Shown: one piece after another, positions 1 to 9,673 of the stretch | How positions within the stretch are numbered: position 1 is the stretch's first letter | Layout of the letters: every line of letters begins with the position of its first letter | Origin: Owenia fusiformis | Taxonomy: Eukaryota; Annelida; Polychaeta; Sabellida; Oweniidae | Direction of reading: 5' to 3' | Assembly: GCA_903813345.2 (NCBI GenBank) | Contig: CAIIXF020000230.1 | Location: 1 to 25,000, forward strand | Length of the DNA stretch: 25,000 nucleotides | Notes under the pieces: generated by a model | Told to the model about the DNA's origin: nothing | The model's input: the letters and a program-made list of their open reading frames with translations, nothing else | Databases searched by the model: none | Translations under genes and position numbers: made by a program

Positions 1-2
1 CG

Positions 3-251
3 ATCACCATTCATTTTTACATCTTCAGTGACATGGTTGTTGAAAACACTAATAACTATGGCGACATAAAACTTTCAGAAGCAATTACCTCGCAGGTTTA
101 TTTCACGAACTGTGCAATAAGTTTTATTTTATATTCGATAAGTGGTGCATACTTTCGAGAACAGCTGCGAATATTGTTTGGGAAATCCAGAGGGGCCCGG
201 GGATCTCAAGGTGCTTCCTCCTCGCAGGCAACCGAAACGTCACGATTTTAA
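3..251 (+). CDS. C-terminal end of a class A (peptide-receptor-like) GPCR, 5' truncated by window edge
   Basis: The frame is open from the first bases to a TAA at 249-251 and gives the end of a seven-transmembrane receptor. In order it shows a hydrophobic stretch ending in HFYIFSD (end of TM6), a polar loop (ECL3), TM7 with NCAISFILY, the helix-8 motif FREQLRILFG, and a Ser/Gly/Arg-rich tail of about 20 residues. The canonical NPxxY is replaced by SFILY. Loss of the Asn-Pro pair with an aromatic in its place is common in FMRFamide- and other neuropeptide-receptor-like families, so a peptide-type receptor is the best guess; the ligand cannot be told. The ATG at 33-35 is almost certainly an internal Met. 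A pyrimidine-rich run ending in CAG at 26-28 could be a splice acceptor, in which case the exon starts at 29. The gene continues to the left of the window. It is tail-to-tail with the 5-HT1 receptor. Confidence 0.75.
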   Translation: MTIHFYIFSDMVVENTNNYGDIKLSEAITSQVYFTNCAISFILYSISGAYFREQLRILFGKSRGARGSQGASSSQATETSRF

Positions 252-338
252 CTCATTGAATGTCTTCTATGGTTCAATCGATAGATGGTGCTCCTTATTA
301 ATGCAAAAATGAAAGCAAGATCAAAATAGACAATACAG

Positions 339-344
339 AATAAA
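339..344 (+). promoter_or_regulatory. Candidate poly(A) signal AATAAA for the left-edge GPCR gene
   Basis: A canonical AATAAA lies 88 bases after the GPCR stop codon. A second one sits at 835-840. In an AT-rich spacer either may be chance, but the first is at a sensible 3'-UTR distance. Confidence 0.35.
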
Positions 345-959
345 ACTGACTGGCGTATCACATGTGATGATTTAAATCAGGCCTGTTGATGTAAATTACA
401 TTTTCTGTCAATTGTTCAACATTTTGTTGCGCAATGTTGTCAATATCAACGCCCTCTATTTTTTGTAGTGAGGAGTGAGGTCATCCATCACTCCGTTTAA
501 TTTGTCGTTTTACGGAAAGTTTCAGCGCACTCTGTGCTATTCAAGATATTATTGTTGGGAAAAATTATTTAAACTTGCGATAAAATTGAATCGCATAAAA
601 TTCCCCAACACTTTCCAGAATACGCCCATTGATACTCATAATCATTTACGAAACATTTGGGAATAGAAAATAAGTGGTGGGTTTGAATAATTCGGTTTAT
701 GGATATGACGAAGCGTGCGTTCTGACGATAGATGAACCGATTACACAAATAGAGGGCATTGACGGTGACAGGCGCAATGAAGTGTATTGATTACAGCCTT
801 GGCTAGCCCTTAGAGAGAATTATCCCTTATTGACAATAAAACGCGTTTTGACACTAAATATCAGTGACACTCTTCCCTCTGGACGAATATTTGCACCTGC
901 GGTGTTAACATTTTATGAGATTCGAAGTCTTTACACGAACATTACTTTTATATATTATA
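345..959. other. Spacer, no gene seen
   Basis: AT-rich sequence downstream of the left-edge GPCR. It holds a second AATAAA (835-840). A 63-codon open frame at 475-666 has no recognisable domain and is expected by chance. Confidence 0.5.
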
Positions 960-1084
960 CGAGGGGTGTCTCATAAATGAGTACACTGATTTCACCGATA
1001 TTCATACATTTATTGTTGTGCCTGTGACGTTTCATACAAAATAAAAAGTTACAGTAAAAGTCTATTTACTTTTGAAACACCCTG
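960..1084. mobile_element. Possible mariner-like MITE (~125 bp)
   Basis: The left end reads GAGGGGTGTCTCATAAA (from 961). The reverse complement of the right end reads CAGGGTGTTTCAAAAG (up to 1084). Aligned on GGGTGT these agree at about 13 of 18 positions, the look of Tc1/mariner-type terminal repeats. A TA lies just left of the element (958-959), but the right boundary is followed by GA, so the target duplication is not clean. There is no coding sequence inside. It could be an old, decayed element or a chance similarity. Confidence 0.35.
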
Positions 1085-1884
1085 GAGGCTAAATAACACA
1101 AAGTATAATACAGGGTATCATTGTACTATAATGCAGTTGACGTTTAATGGATATTCATTGATATTTTTTAAAACATATTTCCATTCAGAGTTGGTTAAGT
1201 ATACATATTTTGCTTTTTATCAGAATTTGCGGCACATTGTTACAATCTCCAACTTTTTTGAGGACGATTCTTGGCGTTTGACGTCTGTAACAAATGGCAG
1301 GTGATGACATTTTCCATAATAATGCCTTGTCTATAAAGTTGCCACTTAGTTCATTTTCCTCTAAATAATAAATAACAGTTGATTATTTGATCGCCTTGTT
1401 TTTATATAAACAACCGTAAAAGAGTTACAATAATAAAACAAAATGAAATATGTTATTACAAAATTTATTATTCTGACTTTTATTACAATTACAAGTACTT
1501 GCGTCAACTCCTGCAATGTTTCTTGTAATGCAGATATCCTCGTAAAGCCTACGTGCTTAAAATAAATCTTGACTATTAATACAAGTTTGTACAATTTCAT
1601 ATTTATAATTAAGTGTTTATTGAATTGGAGCGACGATGCTCTTGGACGAACAATTGGAATCATTTTGAGACATTTCTATAACCCCAATGTCCTTCCACGT
1701 TGTGTAACATTGTCAGTTTATCTCAGAAATACAGCATTTATAGAATTGAAGTATTATCTCTAACATGAAATTTCTGGTATTTTCGGTGAAATTCCATTAT
1801 TCGACAGTCCGATCGAGCCAATTATTTTCAGATAGATGTCGATCGGTCGAGTTAAAATCACGAAACTTTGAACGCAAACATATC
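1085..1884. other. Spacer, no gene seen
   Basis: AT-rich and without a recognisable gene; the open frames of 60-100 codons on both strands have no domain. An 8-bp inverted pair, CCGATCGA (1809-1816) and TCGATCGG (1839-1846), forms a small potential hairpin just before the foldback element. Confidence 0.5.
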
Positions 1885-2172
1885 CACACTACCCTACCAC
1901 GTGACCACATTTAAAAAAAGGATACAGGGTACAGTTAAGTTGCAAATGGAGCGGGTATTCTCTATATTTGTCCATTGGGCTTTTCTGATAATAATACGTT
2001 ACAAACTGCTCGAAGAATCTATAAAATGTATAGTAGAACACTTGGAATATATTTAAAATCTAGTATAACTTCAGAACTATGGAAATAAACAAACGTCCTC
2101 CATTTGCAACTTCACTGTCGCCTGTATTTCTTTTAAAGGAATACAGGATACAGTATGGGGTATAGTAGTGTG
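1885..2172. mobile_element. Foldback MITE with ~70-bp imperfect inverted arms
   Basis: The left arm (1885-1951) begins CACACTACCCTACC and ends TTGCAAATGGAG. The reverse complement of the right arm (2098-2172) begins CACACTACTATACCCC and ends with the same TTGCAAATGGAG. The outer ~13 and inner ~40 bases of the arms match well; the right arm carries a few extra bases and its own small palindrome (CCTGTATT...AATACAGG). The arms flank a ~146-bp centre with no coding content. ATATC lies directly outside both ends (1880-1884 and 2173-2177), possibly a 5-bp target duplication. Because GATATC is itself a palindrome, it may instead be part of the inverted repeat. Superfamily not assigned. Confidence 0.6.
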
Positions 2173-2185
2173 ATATCTAGATCAG

Positions 2186-2298
2186 TACCCTTTGCAGTCA
2201 TTCGACTTCGATTATTAAAAGAAAGCGTCGTCTTCGTTCATACCTAGACTCCTAGGTATGAGTAGGTATTAGTTCATACCTAGAACAGGTGCGCACCC
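2186..2298. mobile_element. MITE family TACCCTTTGCA, copy A (diverged)
   Basis: This starts with the same TACCCTTTGCA as the copies at 10428 and 16538, followed by the shared interior TTCGACTTCG, a TTAAAAGA-like block, GTCGTCTTCG and TAGACTC. The right end (GTGCGCACCCA) is decayed relative to TGCGCAGGGTA of the other copies. It contains about 33 extra bases with a palindrome, CATACCTAG-ACTC-CTAGGTATG (2239-2260), and a further CATACCTAG at 2275-2283, which suggests a local duplication. It lies 13 bases after the foldback element. No clean target duplication remains. Confidence 0.6.
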
Positions 2299-4003
2299 AG
2301 GATCAAAAATTGACAAAAGTAAAAAAGCAAGGCAAAACAAGGCCAAACAAGTTCATTTTGAATTAATTTACATAGTTTTAGCTCCTGTAAATTTTGATGA
2401 GGATTTGCCTCGTTTGTATCATGCCTTACTACGACCATGGTCGATGATATTTTGGTATTTTGCTCGAAGGACGTTTGTTCATTAACTGGACATTTCTAAA
2501 TTGATTTTTACATAAATTAATGAATTCCTACAAACTTAACGCATGGATGCTTTATCAGATTTATAAATATTCATCGGTACTTTATTCGTTATGCATCACT
2601 AAAAAACAAATCCATTGTATCTGAATTATGCTTATATTTAATCATAAAAGAACTTTATACCGATCCATCGCATACGCCGATGTAAATAACTAGAATTCCA
2701 TCGAGCATTATGGGAATAACCTTGGATTAAATGATTTTGCTTTTACTGGTAGGCAAATATATTTAGGAACTATTTACAACGATCAAACATACCAATTGCT
2801 AAAATTGGTAATCGAAGTCTTCGGTATAAGTAATGTTCCTCCGATGATACGATGCCTTTTATCTTATTTTTCATCTACACCTGTACCCTGTGTCTATAGA
2901 GCATTCGATCTTGCACTAATTACGAACCTGGGCTGAGATCATTACACTGTTATTTGAGATGAGTCTAAAGAAATTGAAAAAGATAATGAGTTTTAAAATA
3001 TTGGAAGCAATCTTTAAAGTACCATGCTAGTTATTACCAATACAATCCTCATTGTATATTCTGAAAAATCCGATCAAAGAGAATTTGTGAAGATCTTAAC
3101 ATGCAGAAATTTCCAAATTCACGAGGGGCATCCCTTGACATTTGTACCAGACAAAAACAGAAAGATTATACTGCATAAAGGTAGAACTTTTGTGGTTACT
3201 GTTTCAAAATAGATATGACGGGAATGATGGGAACAAAAGATATTTTCATACTTTCTTTAAAACGCTTAAACTTTTTTCTATCGGTTCTATTAATCAGCTT
3301 ATAGTTCCTTTTAGTTATGTCATTTTGCTCATTATAAAGGAACAAGGATGTGCAAAGCGAATATATGTCTAGTAGGATTATATTTGAACCAGTTTGACGT
3401 CATTTTTCAAGCCTATTAAATATCCATGTTTAAATGGAAAGAAATTCTACTTGGGGTTCTTGAGATTTAGAATGGTCGTGATTAATTGAATAATTACCAT
3501 ATGGCACATTGAAATATTTGAGCTCAAACTAACTGATTCTCCAAAAAGCCCACTATATGCCGTTATACGCTAATGAACTAGCAGCTTGATCAAAAGGAGT
3601 ACAAGATATTTCAACTTTCATCTTCGATAACGTAGCCATGGAAAACAGCTCCATCTATATTATAAGTGTTATACCATAAAATATGGCATTCAGCAAATGA
3701 GTTATAAATTACAAATTGTTTAAATTTAAAATGCTTCAATATGTACATAGTTTAGAATGTATTGAATGACTAGATTCAGACTTTTCATGTTCGCCAAAGC
3801 TATATACTCCCCTCAAAACACTTGGCAATCATCTCTCCTGTTAAATAACCTACTCATGTTTGAAATTCAAAGTGGTGTTTCCAAGAGGGTGTGTGTTACT
3901 TTTAGCGGTGGTGTGTCTGCTAAATGGTGGGTGGTCTATGACAAAATATTGCGCATTTGGAACGACGAACATATTTGTTGACTTATTCACTCTGTTAAGT
4001 TTT
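2299..4003. other. Spacer between the two GPCR genes, 3' flank of 5-HT1
   Basis: No gene recognised. It holds a perfect 12-bp palindrome CGACCATGGTCG (2432-2443). The 3' UTR of the minus-strand 5-HT1 receptor must lie in its right part, but I found no canonical AATAAA on the minus strand within about 700 bases of the stop. The receptor may use a variant signal. Open frames at 3024-3372 and 3766-3981 show no domain. Confidence 0.5.
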
Positions 4004-5374
4004 CTATCGTCCTCTATACCGTTTTCGGTATTTTCCAAATAGGATTTTATGAAATGCATTACGAAAATCGGGATTGAATATAGTGTATATGATTGGATTA
4101 AACAGACTATTAAGATAACCCAACCATAAAATGACGCTTACGAGTTCTCGTGGCCAGTGGCAGTTTGTGCCACAAAATGGTCCAACAACTTCTCCGATGA
4201 AAAATGGCAACCAGCAAATGATGAAACTTCCTGTTACAATAGCTAGAGTCCTGGCTGCTTTCCGTTCGCGTTTATGCTCCAGTTTCTCTTTTGATTTAAT
4301 ATGTTCATTTTTCTGTTTTTTATTATTGTTATGCCCGTTCTTTTTGCAATTGGGTTTTTTAATTAGTAAATGAAGTTTGTTGGGCTTCCCATTTTCTGCT
4401 TCAACCTCAGAGAGATTAATTTCCGAATCACTACACGCTGTTCCCTGAACTGATAAAAGTTTGGAATTTTTGTTGATTCCCTCTTTTGACTTTGACGTCC
4501 CATTACATGAGTTGCCATTGTCGGCCACTGCTGTGTCAATGGCTGCACATGTAATATATGTTGTACACTCACTTTCGTATTTAGCAGTGGGTCGGGGAGA
4601 CGGAGCTGGTCGGAATGCCTTTTTTCGGATCCTACTTTTTGCAGCTTGCCAAATTTTAAAATAAATAATAAGTATCACTACAAGTGGTATGTAAAACGCT
4701 CCCACGGTTGCGAAGATTCTGTATCCGAGGGAAGTACTTACAATACACACACCGGTGGTATTCGGATTGTCTTTGCTAGGGTTTCTCCATCCAAACAGAG
4801 GAGGAATACTTATACATATGGAAATAACCCACGCTATAGTGATCATGATAATCATTCGTTTCGCCGTCCGCGAACGAATATAGTCCACTTGCGTCACTGC
4901 CCAAAATCTATCCAGCGCTATTATGACCAAATGGAGAATGGAAGCAGTACAACAAAGTACGTCAAATGACACATAGACTTCGCATATTTCAGTTCCCAAA
5001 AACCACATCTGGGAAACCTCGCTTACCACCGCCAGGGGCATTACAAGAGACGCTACCATCAAATCGGCTACACTCAGAGACGCCACCAAATAGTTTGCCA
5101 CACTTTGTAAACTTTTCTCCAATACGATTGCAGCGATGACAAATACGTTGCCAATTATTGTTGCGACTATGATCAAGCCAAGAATGATTGACGTTATTAG
5201 GAGGTGCGGCATGTCGTATGGCTTGAATTCTATCACTATCGGGGTCGTAGTCCCGTTTTCCGTGACAGATTCTGTCAGCGGTACCATAGTTGCTGTTATA
5301 TTGTACGACAGGCTTGCGTCAAGGAGGGAGGAGTTCCCTTCCATTCCCGTCACCTCTTTATAACGCATCGTCAT
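4004..5374 (-). CDS. 5-HT1: Serotonin (5-HT1-type) G-protein-coupled receptor, complete, intronless
   Basis: This encodes a plasma-membrane receptor of 456 residues that binds serotonin; the 5-HT1 family normally couples to Gi/o and lowers cAMP. The extracellular N-terminus has N-glycosylation sites at N14, N25 and N40. TM1 is ~57-83 (N76), TM2 ~94-118 (D104). TM3 ~128-155 carries C131, the amine-binding D138, C142 and DRF at 155-157. C210 in ECL2 pairs with C131. TM5 is ~216-240 (P230), TM6 ~372-396 (CWLP 387-390, then FF), TM7 ~410-431 (W417, Y420, NPIIY 426-430). Helix 8 is followed by a short basic tail. E370 at the base of TM6 keeps the ionic-lock partner of R156. ICL3 is about 125 residues and Lys/Asn-rich. 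ECL3 has the CxxxC seen in aminergic receptors. The ATG at 5374 has A at -3 and an in-frame TAA five codons upstream (5387-5389); Met3 and Met11 are alternative starts. The stop is TAG at 4004-4006. Oddities: DRF instead of DRY, Ala222 where Ser 5.42 is usual, and no palmitoylation Cys. Confidence 0.96.
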   Translation of the reverse strand: MTMRYKEVTGMEGNSSLLDASLSYNITATMVPLTESVTENGTTTPIVIEFKPYDMPHLLITSIILGLIIVATIIGNVFVIAAIVLEKSLQSVANYLVASLSVADLMVASLVMPLAVVSEVSQMWFLGTEICEVYVSFDVLCCTASILHLVIIALDRFWAVTQVDYIRSRTAKRMIIMITIAWVISICISIPPLFGWRNPSKDNPNTTGVCIVSTSLGYRIFATVGAFYIPLVVILIIYFKIWQAAKSRIRKKAFRPAPSPRPTAKYESECTTYITCAAIDTAVADNGNSCNGTSKSKEGINKNSKLLSVQGTACSDSEINLSEVEAENGKPNKLHLLIKKPNCKKNGHNNNKKQKNEHIKSKEKLEHKRERKAARTLAIVTGSFIICWLPFFIGEVVGPFCGTNCHWPRELVSVILWLGYLNSLFNPIIYTIFNPDFRNAFHKILFGKYRKRYRGR

Positions 5375-5937
5375 GGTGCTAGTCTGTTACTACTGATGTA
5401 GCTACTAAATGTAATTACATAAATCCTGGTAATATTTCGGCAATCTTAAACACTCAGGAATGTCTGTGTAAAGTTTTCCCGGAAATTATAGTCATAAATA
5501 AGTGTTCCACTTTAATCCAAAACTTCGAATGTCCGTCGAGGGAATATTCTTCTTGCAATTACTCTTCCATTGTGGCTCTTGGCTGGAAAACCTGAAAGTA
5601 CATTGTAAATGGTAATTAAGACACTTGCAGCGTACCTTATGGACGAGACAGTTCAATAGCACACATTTCTTCGCTTTTCCAGATGATCGCTTGTTACGTT
5701 CAAGAATTCAAGCGACCTCTTGTATGTTTATTAATCTTCAACTCTACTGAGCAATCTTTTCCATTGTTATTTATCAATGTTCTCAGCATTCATTAATATT
5801 CAAAAATATACACTCAACAATGGAATGATCGATTAATATAAGTAGCTATTCGCTACTGATTCGAATTGTATCATCAATACTAGGTTTATATTAATGATCT
5901 GTGCCCATGCAATTTAAAATATTTTTTAAGACTCGAT
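5375..5937. other. 5' flank of the 5-HT1 gene (5' UTR / proximal promoter region)
   Basis: No coding sequence seen. By position this must hold at least part of the receptor's 5' UTR and possibly its promoter. I see no unambiguous TATA box or initiator, and 5'-UTR introns cannot be judged from one sequence. Confidence 0.35.
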
Positions 5938-6022
5938 CTACGGCGACCGCACTTCGACCGTAGTTCCCTAAAATTAGTAGATTTCTTCGACAAACATAGG
6001 AAAACTATGGTCGCGTCGCCTT
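5938..6022. repeat. Nested hairpin / inverted repeats, GC-richer patch
   Basis: CTACGG (5938-5943) pairs with CCGTAG (5958-5963). A longer arm, CGACCGTAGTTCCCTA (5955-5970), pairs with the reverse complement of 5998-6014 (CGACCATAGTTTTCCTA): near-perfect with one gap. GGCGAC (5942-5947) also pairs with GTCGCC at 6017-6022. The patch is clearly richer in GC than its surroundings. A similar GGTCGCCGCAG at 6300-6310, read in reverse, matches CTACGGCGACCGCAC at 13 of 15 positions, so the whole 5938-6309 stretch could be one old transposon. Confidence 0.45.
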
Positions 6023-6814
6023 GCTGTATCGATTCGGTGTATCCAGTTTTTCCAGCCGTACAATCACCGTTGAAAACTCGGAGTTAAGTCCCCCCCATGC
6101 GGTCTCATTGTGTCTACCTTGGATTTTGTAAAGATAAACTACGCCCTTCGCAGTGACGCTTAAAGGCTGTATGACAGCAGAAGTTTTGATGTCTCCTCAA
6201 AATCGAAAACACCGCATCGCATGTAACTGCTATTCTGACCGCAACAATTCTTAGGCGACAGTATGGATGTTACTGGTCGCAGGAATGATAGATCGTACGG
6301 TCGCCGCAGCAAATTTTACTGAGGCTTAAGCTGTAATATGCAAATCGATGTGAATGATTATTGGGCGTTTGGAGATCAAATCAAAATCCAAATTGAAAAT
6401 ATTGAAACTTTTGATGCAAAAAATAAAGTAATTTGAGTTGGTAAAATCGAGTTGTTCTGGCGATTGCGCAAAATTGAGCACTTATATATTATATTTGTTT
6501 ATAAGATGTGCCATTTAATATTCTGTCGGATACACTTCGGTAGACAAGGACAGCCATTTTAATTGAAAGCACATAAAGTACCTTTGCATCATACTTTGTC
6601 ATATACATTTTTATTTAACTTAGAAACCTAGTACTTACAATACACGTATTTATAAATATGTGTTAATTTATTTAAGGATTTCCCCAAAATTGGTAGAAGA
6701 TATTTTATATAAAATAGCAAATTTTGAAATTCTCTTTCCTCTTTGTTGGGTTCGAATAAAAAGCAAGCCATTATTCCAAAGATGAAACAGCATTACATTA
6801 ATACCGTTACTATT
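6023..6814. other. Spacer upstream of 5-HT1, no gene seen
   Basis: The part up to ~6310 is GC-richer and has a C run (CCCCCC) near 6090; the rest is AT-rich. No long open frame on either strand and no recognised domain. Confidence 0.45.
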
Positions 6815-6877
6815 CATTTGATGTCATCATCAATTGATCTAATGTCATAATCAATTCATTTGATGTCATAATCAATT
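6815..6877. repeat. Three tandem 21-bp units with a CRE-like core
   Basis: Units lie at 6815-6835, 6836-6856 and 6857-6877. Units 1 and 3 contain TTGATGTCATMATCAATT-type sequence and unit 2 has CTAATGTCATAATCAATT. The shared core TGATGTCAT differs by one base from the CREB/ATF site TGACGTCA. It lies about 1.4 kb upstream of the 5-HT1 start codon. Whether it is regulatory is inference; it may be a plain microduplication. Confidence 0.7.
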
Positions 6878-9673
6878 ATAAGTAGTTATACTCATTTTGA
6901 CAGATATTCATCGCGCGTTATTCATATCTTTTATTCACATTTTAACACCATGTTGTTTTAATGTGGTAGATATCATCGTTTCTCATATATCAAAACGTTT
7001 ATGTAGATTACCATGACATTTTACGTGACATTTTACTTCATTTTTCACGTTTCAAGAACATTAATTGTTATATTTCGAGACGGTTCATTCACTGCGTAGT
7101 GCGCACTCGTATGCACTTCAAATACGGCCACTTTGAATATTCACTGTAAGTCGCTGGAAGGGTTTAATCGTCTAAAACATATGTTATTAAAGATGGCATA
7201 CCACGTGTTCAAATCAAGAGAAATGCCATCATGAGTAATAGCTTCAAAGAATCTAAGATTTTTGATGTTACCGTTTGAAATTAGCGTCTATATTACAATT
7301 ACTTACCTTAAGTATGACGTTATAGTGGAATCCCCAAAAATAATAAAGAAAAAGGTTTGCATGAAACAATTCTCATTCAAAATAGTCGCCTCAGAGCCAT
7401 TACTAAATATTGCGGGTCTAATTGACATTAAAGGTATATTGTGCTTTAGTGACGACGAAATGGTTAAAGGTCTTTTTCTGGCTTTCGGGATGATTTAACG
7501 GTTTAAAATCCTCTCCGATATGTTCTATTTTGGAAGTGTGAGTAAAGGTCCATTCAAAGTCGGCCATTGTGCCTTTAAAGCCATATTTAAACTGAGGATT
7601 AAAAGTGTTTCACGATCATTTCAGATCATCTGCGACAAACGGTGACACTGTTCTTTTTATGAAGAAGGAAAGTCAAAATGTTTCTCTTAGAAATCATAGT
7701 AATTAATATTTGAAGATTATTTAGAAGCATTTAAAAAATCAAATCCAAAGAAGAATATGAAATAAATAAAATTGGTTATGCGCGGACTTCAGAGAATAAT
7801 TTCCGTTTTATAACAGATCAATTTACCGATCATGAAATATGTCATTTCCCCGATATCTGTTTAAATATGGTATGCATATTTGTGTTGATTGTTAAATCAA
7901 AAAAGGTAAGGTGAAGAATATGTCATGGTCGTTTGCCCTCGTCTCAGGGAGTAATCAAAAGGCAACATTTGGTCATTTCTAACGCTCAGAATTGCTTTAA
8001 TCAATCACCATTTGCAGACTCTTCAACTCTGGCGGGTATGGGAACAGTTCAGGACTTCACAGGTATAACATCAATCATCATTTCTAGGTTATTGAACCGG
8101 GGGAATATTTCTTTAATGGACTTGTTTTAATACCTCTTCAAGGCTCAATTATAGATTAATGTACAGCAAGCTTATATTTTTGGGTTTGGGTGTTTTTGTA
8201 CTCATTTTATCTATAAGTACGGCTCAATAATCATCAAGCAATAGTACCTTAAGTACCAAGGTGCATTTTGTGGACAAGGTATATATTGCTAGTCTAACTG
8301 TGTATCGGAGTCTTAGTTTATATAGAAACCTTAATTATAGCACAAAAAGGTGGGATGAACCTGGATTCACAGATGAACCCAATTCAAATAAAGGTAAATA
8401 TAGAGTTTTCTTTGGACTTATTTACAGAACACCAATCAAAGGATCATATTTGTCAAAGAACTACAACAACCAAATTCAATCATTTATACTTAAAAATTGT
8501 ACCAACACATGGGTACCCCTGGTTTAGTTCTACTTCATTGAATCAAATGTCATTATATGCTATTTTAGGAAATAAGGCAATCATTATTAAAGTATTCGTT
8601 TAGTATTCCAGGTGGGTGCCATCAAGACACTTTAACTCAAAGATGTTAATAAATCTTAATCGAAGACTCGAACTGGAGAATGCAAATATCTATTTAATCG
8701 TCTGATATATCAAAAATATGCATTATATGTCTACATTATTCCTTTGACGATAAATAGTTGAATATGGGCTGGTTATCATTATGCCTGAGGGAGTTTGAAG
8801 TTAATCTAAGCCAGCATCTGAGAATATACTTTATGTATAAGGCCGCTATCAGGTAATAACAATTGGTCATTAACGATGAATCATTCATCAGTAAATCCAT
8901 CAGGAAAATATGATATGCCTTTTTCAGCTAATGGTAAAAGAAAGAAATATAAAAAGTTTATATCAAACAAAATAAAATCAAGATTATCTATAATTCATCA
9001 ACGGACATGTGGTTGCTGCTCGCAATTTATTTAATGAGCAAATGGGTATCCTTTTTTGATTTAATGAGCGATTGAGTTACGAGTTTTTATATCACATAGA
9101 AACAATAATGGACGCAAATACGAGATTATAACATGAAAAAAATACGATGATATTTAAGCGGCGTTTGACATCAAGTCAAGGATGCCCACTACTTAAATGA
9201 AATCAACAAAATAATATATGAGAGTAATGGTTTCAATCAGTTGTCATTCATGCTATAGTTTTCCTTTGAAGTGAAGCGTCTTCCTTTACCATTCTCTTTC
9301 AAAATTGATCGTCTCAAATATTATTATAAAAAGAAAATCAAAATCAATATTTTATGTTTTGATCACTCAATTCCTTTCTGATGAAGACAAAGGCTTAAAC
9401 AACATCGATATTTTTAACTTGACATTCATCCTCATACCATTCTGTACATTTTAGCTTATCATTACGAGTCCCATATGTGTTGAGTTTGAAGTTTTGTGGC
9501 TCTTTTCAAAAATAGTTGTAGATACTAATTGTCATGAAAGATTTAGAAGTAAAGGATGTGAGACAGACAGAATTCAATCTCGAAGTTCATAAGCACATCA
9601 AAAAATTGTCAACGTCCATCCGCAAAGCTGTCGCCATAATCCATAAAACACAATATTTCATTATGCTCATCAG
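6878..9673. other. Long AT-rich spacer, no confident gene
   Basis: No open frame here has a recognisable domain. Two short segments have exon-like borders on the plus strand: 8018-8062 (TTTGCAG before, ACAG|GTATAA after) and a segment ending at about 8394 with AAAG|GTAAAT. Neither encodes anything recognisable. They are noted only in case a multi-exon gene ending at 9838 exists. Confidence 0.4.

Noticed and set aside
33-35. ATG as the start of an independent 72-residue protein
   Set aside because: The frame is open upstream to the window edge and encodes the end of a transmembrane segment, so this is an internal Met of a truncated GPCR.
271-297. tRNA-like TTCAATC stretch
   Set aside because: No matching A box, acceptor stem or cloverleaf could be built. 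No tRNA was found anywhere in the window by eye.
2432-2443. 12-bp palindrome CGACCATGGTCG
   Set aside because: A single isolated palindrome with no context; probably chance.
4131-5401. Plus-strand open frames over the 5-HT1 receptor
   Set aside because: They are antisense shadows of the receptor coding sequence and have no domain of their own.
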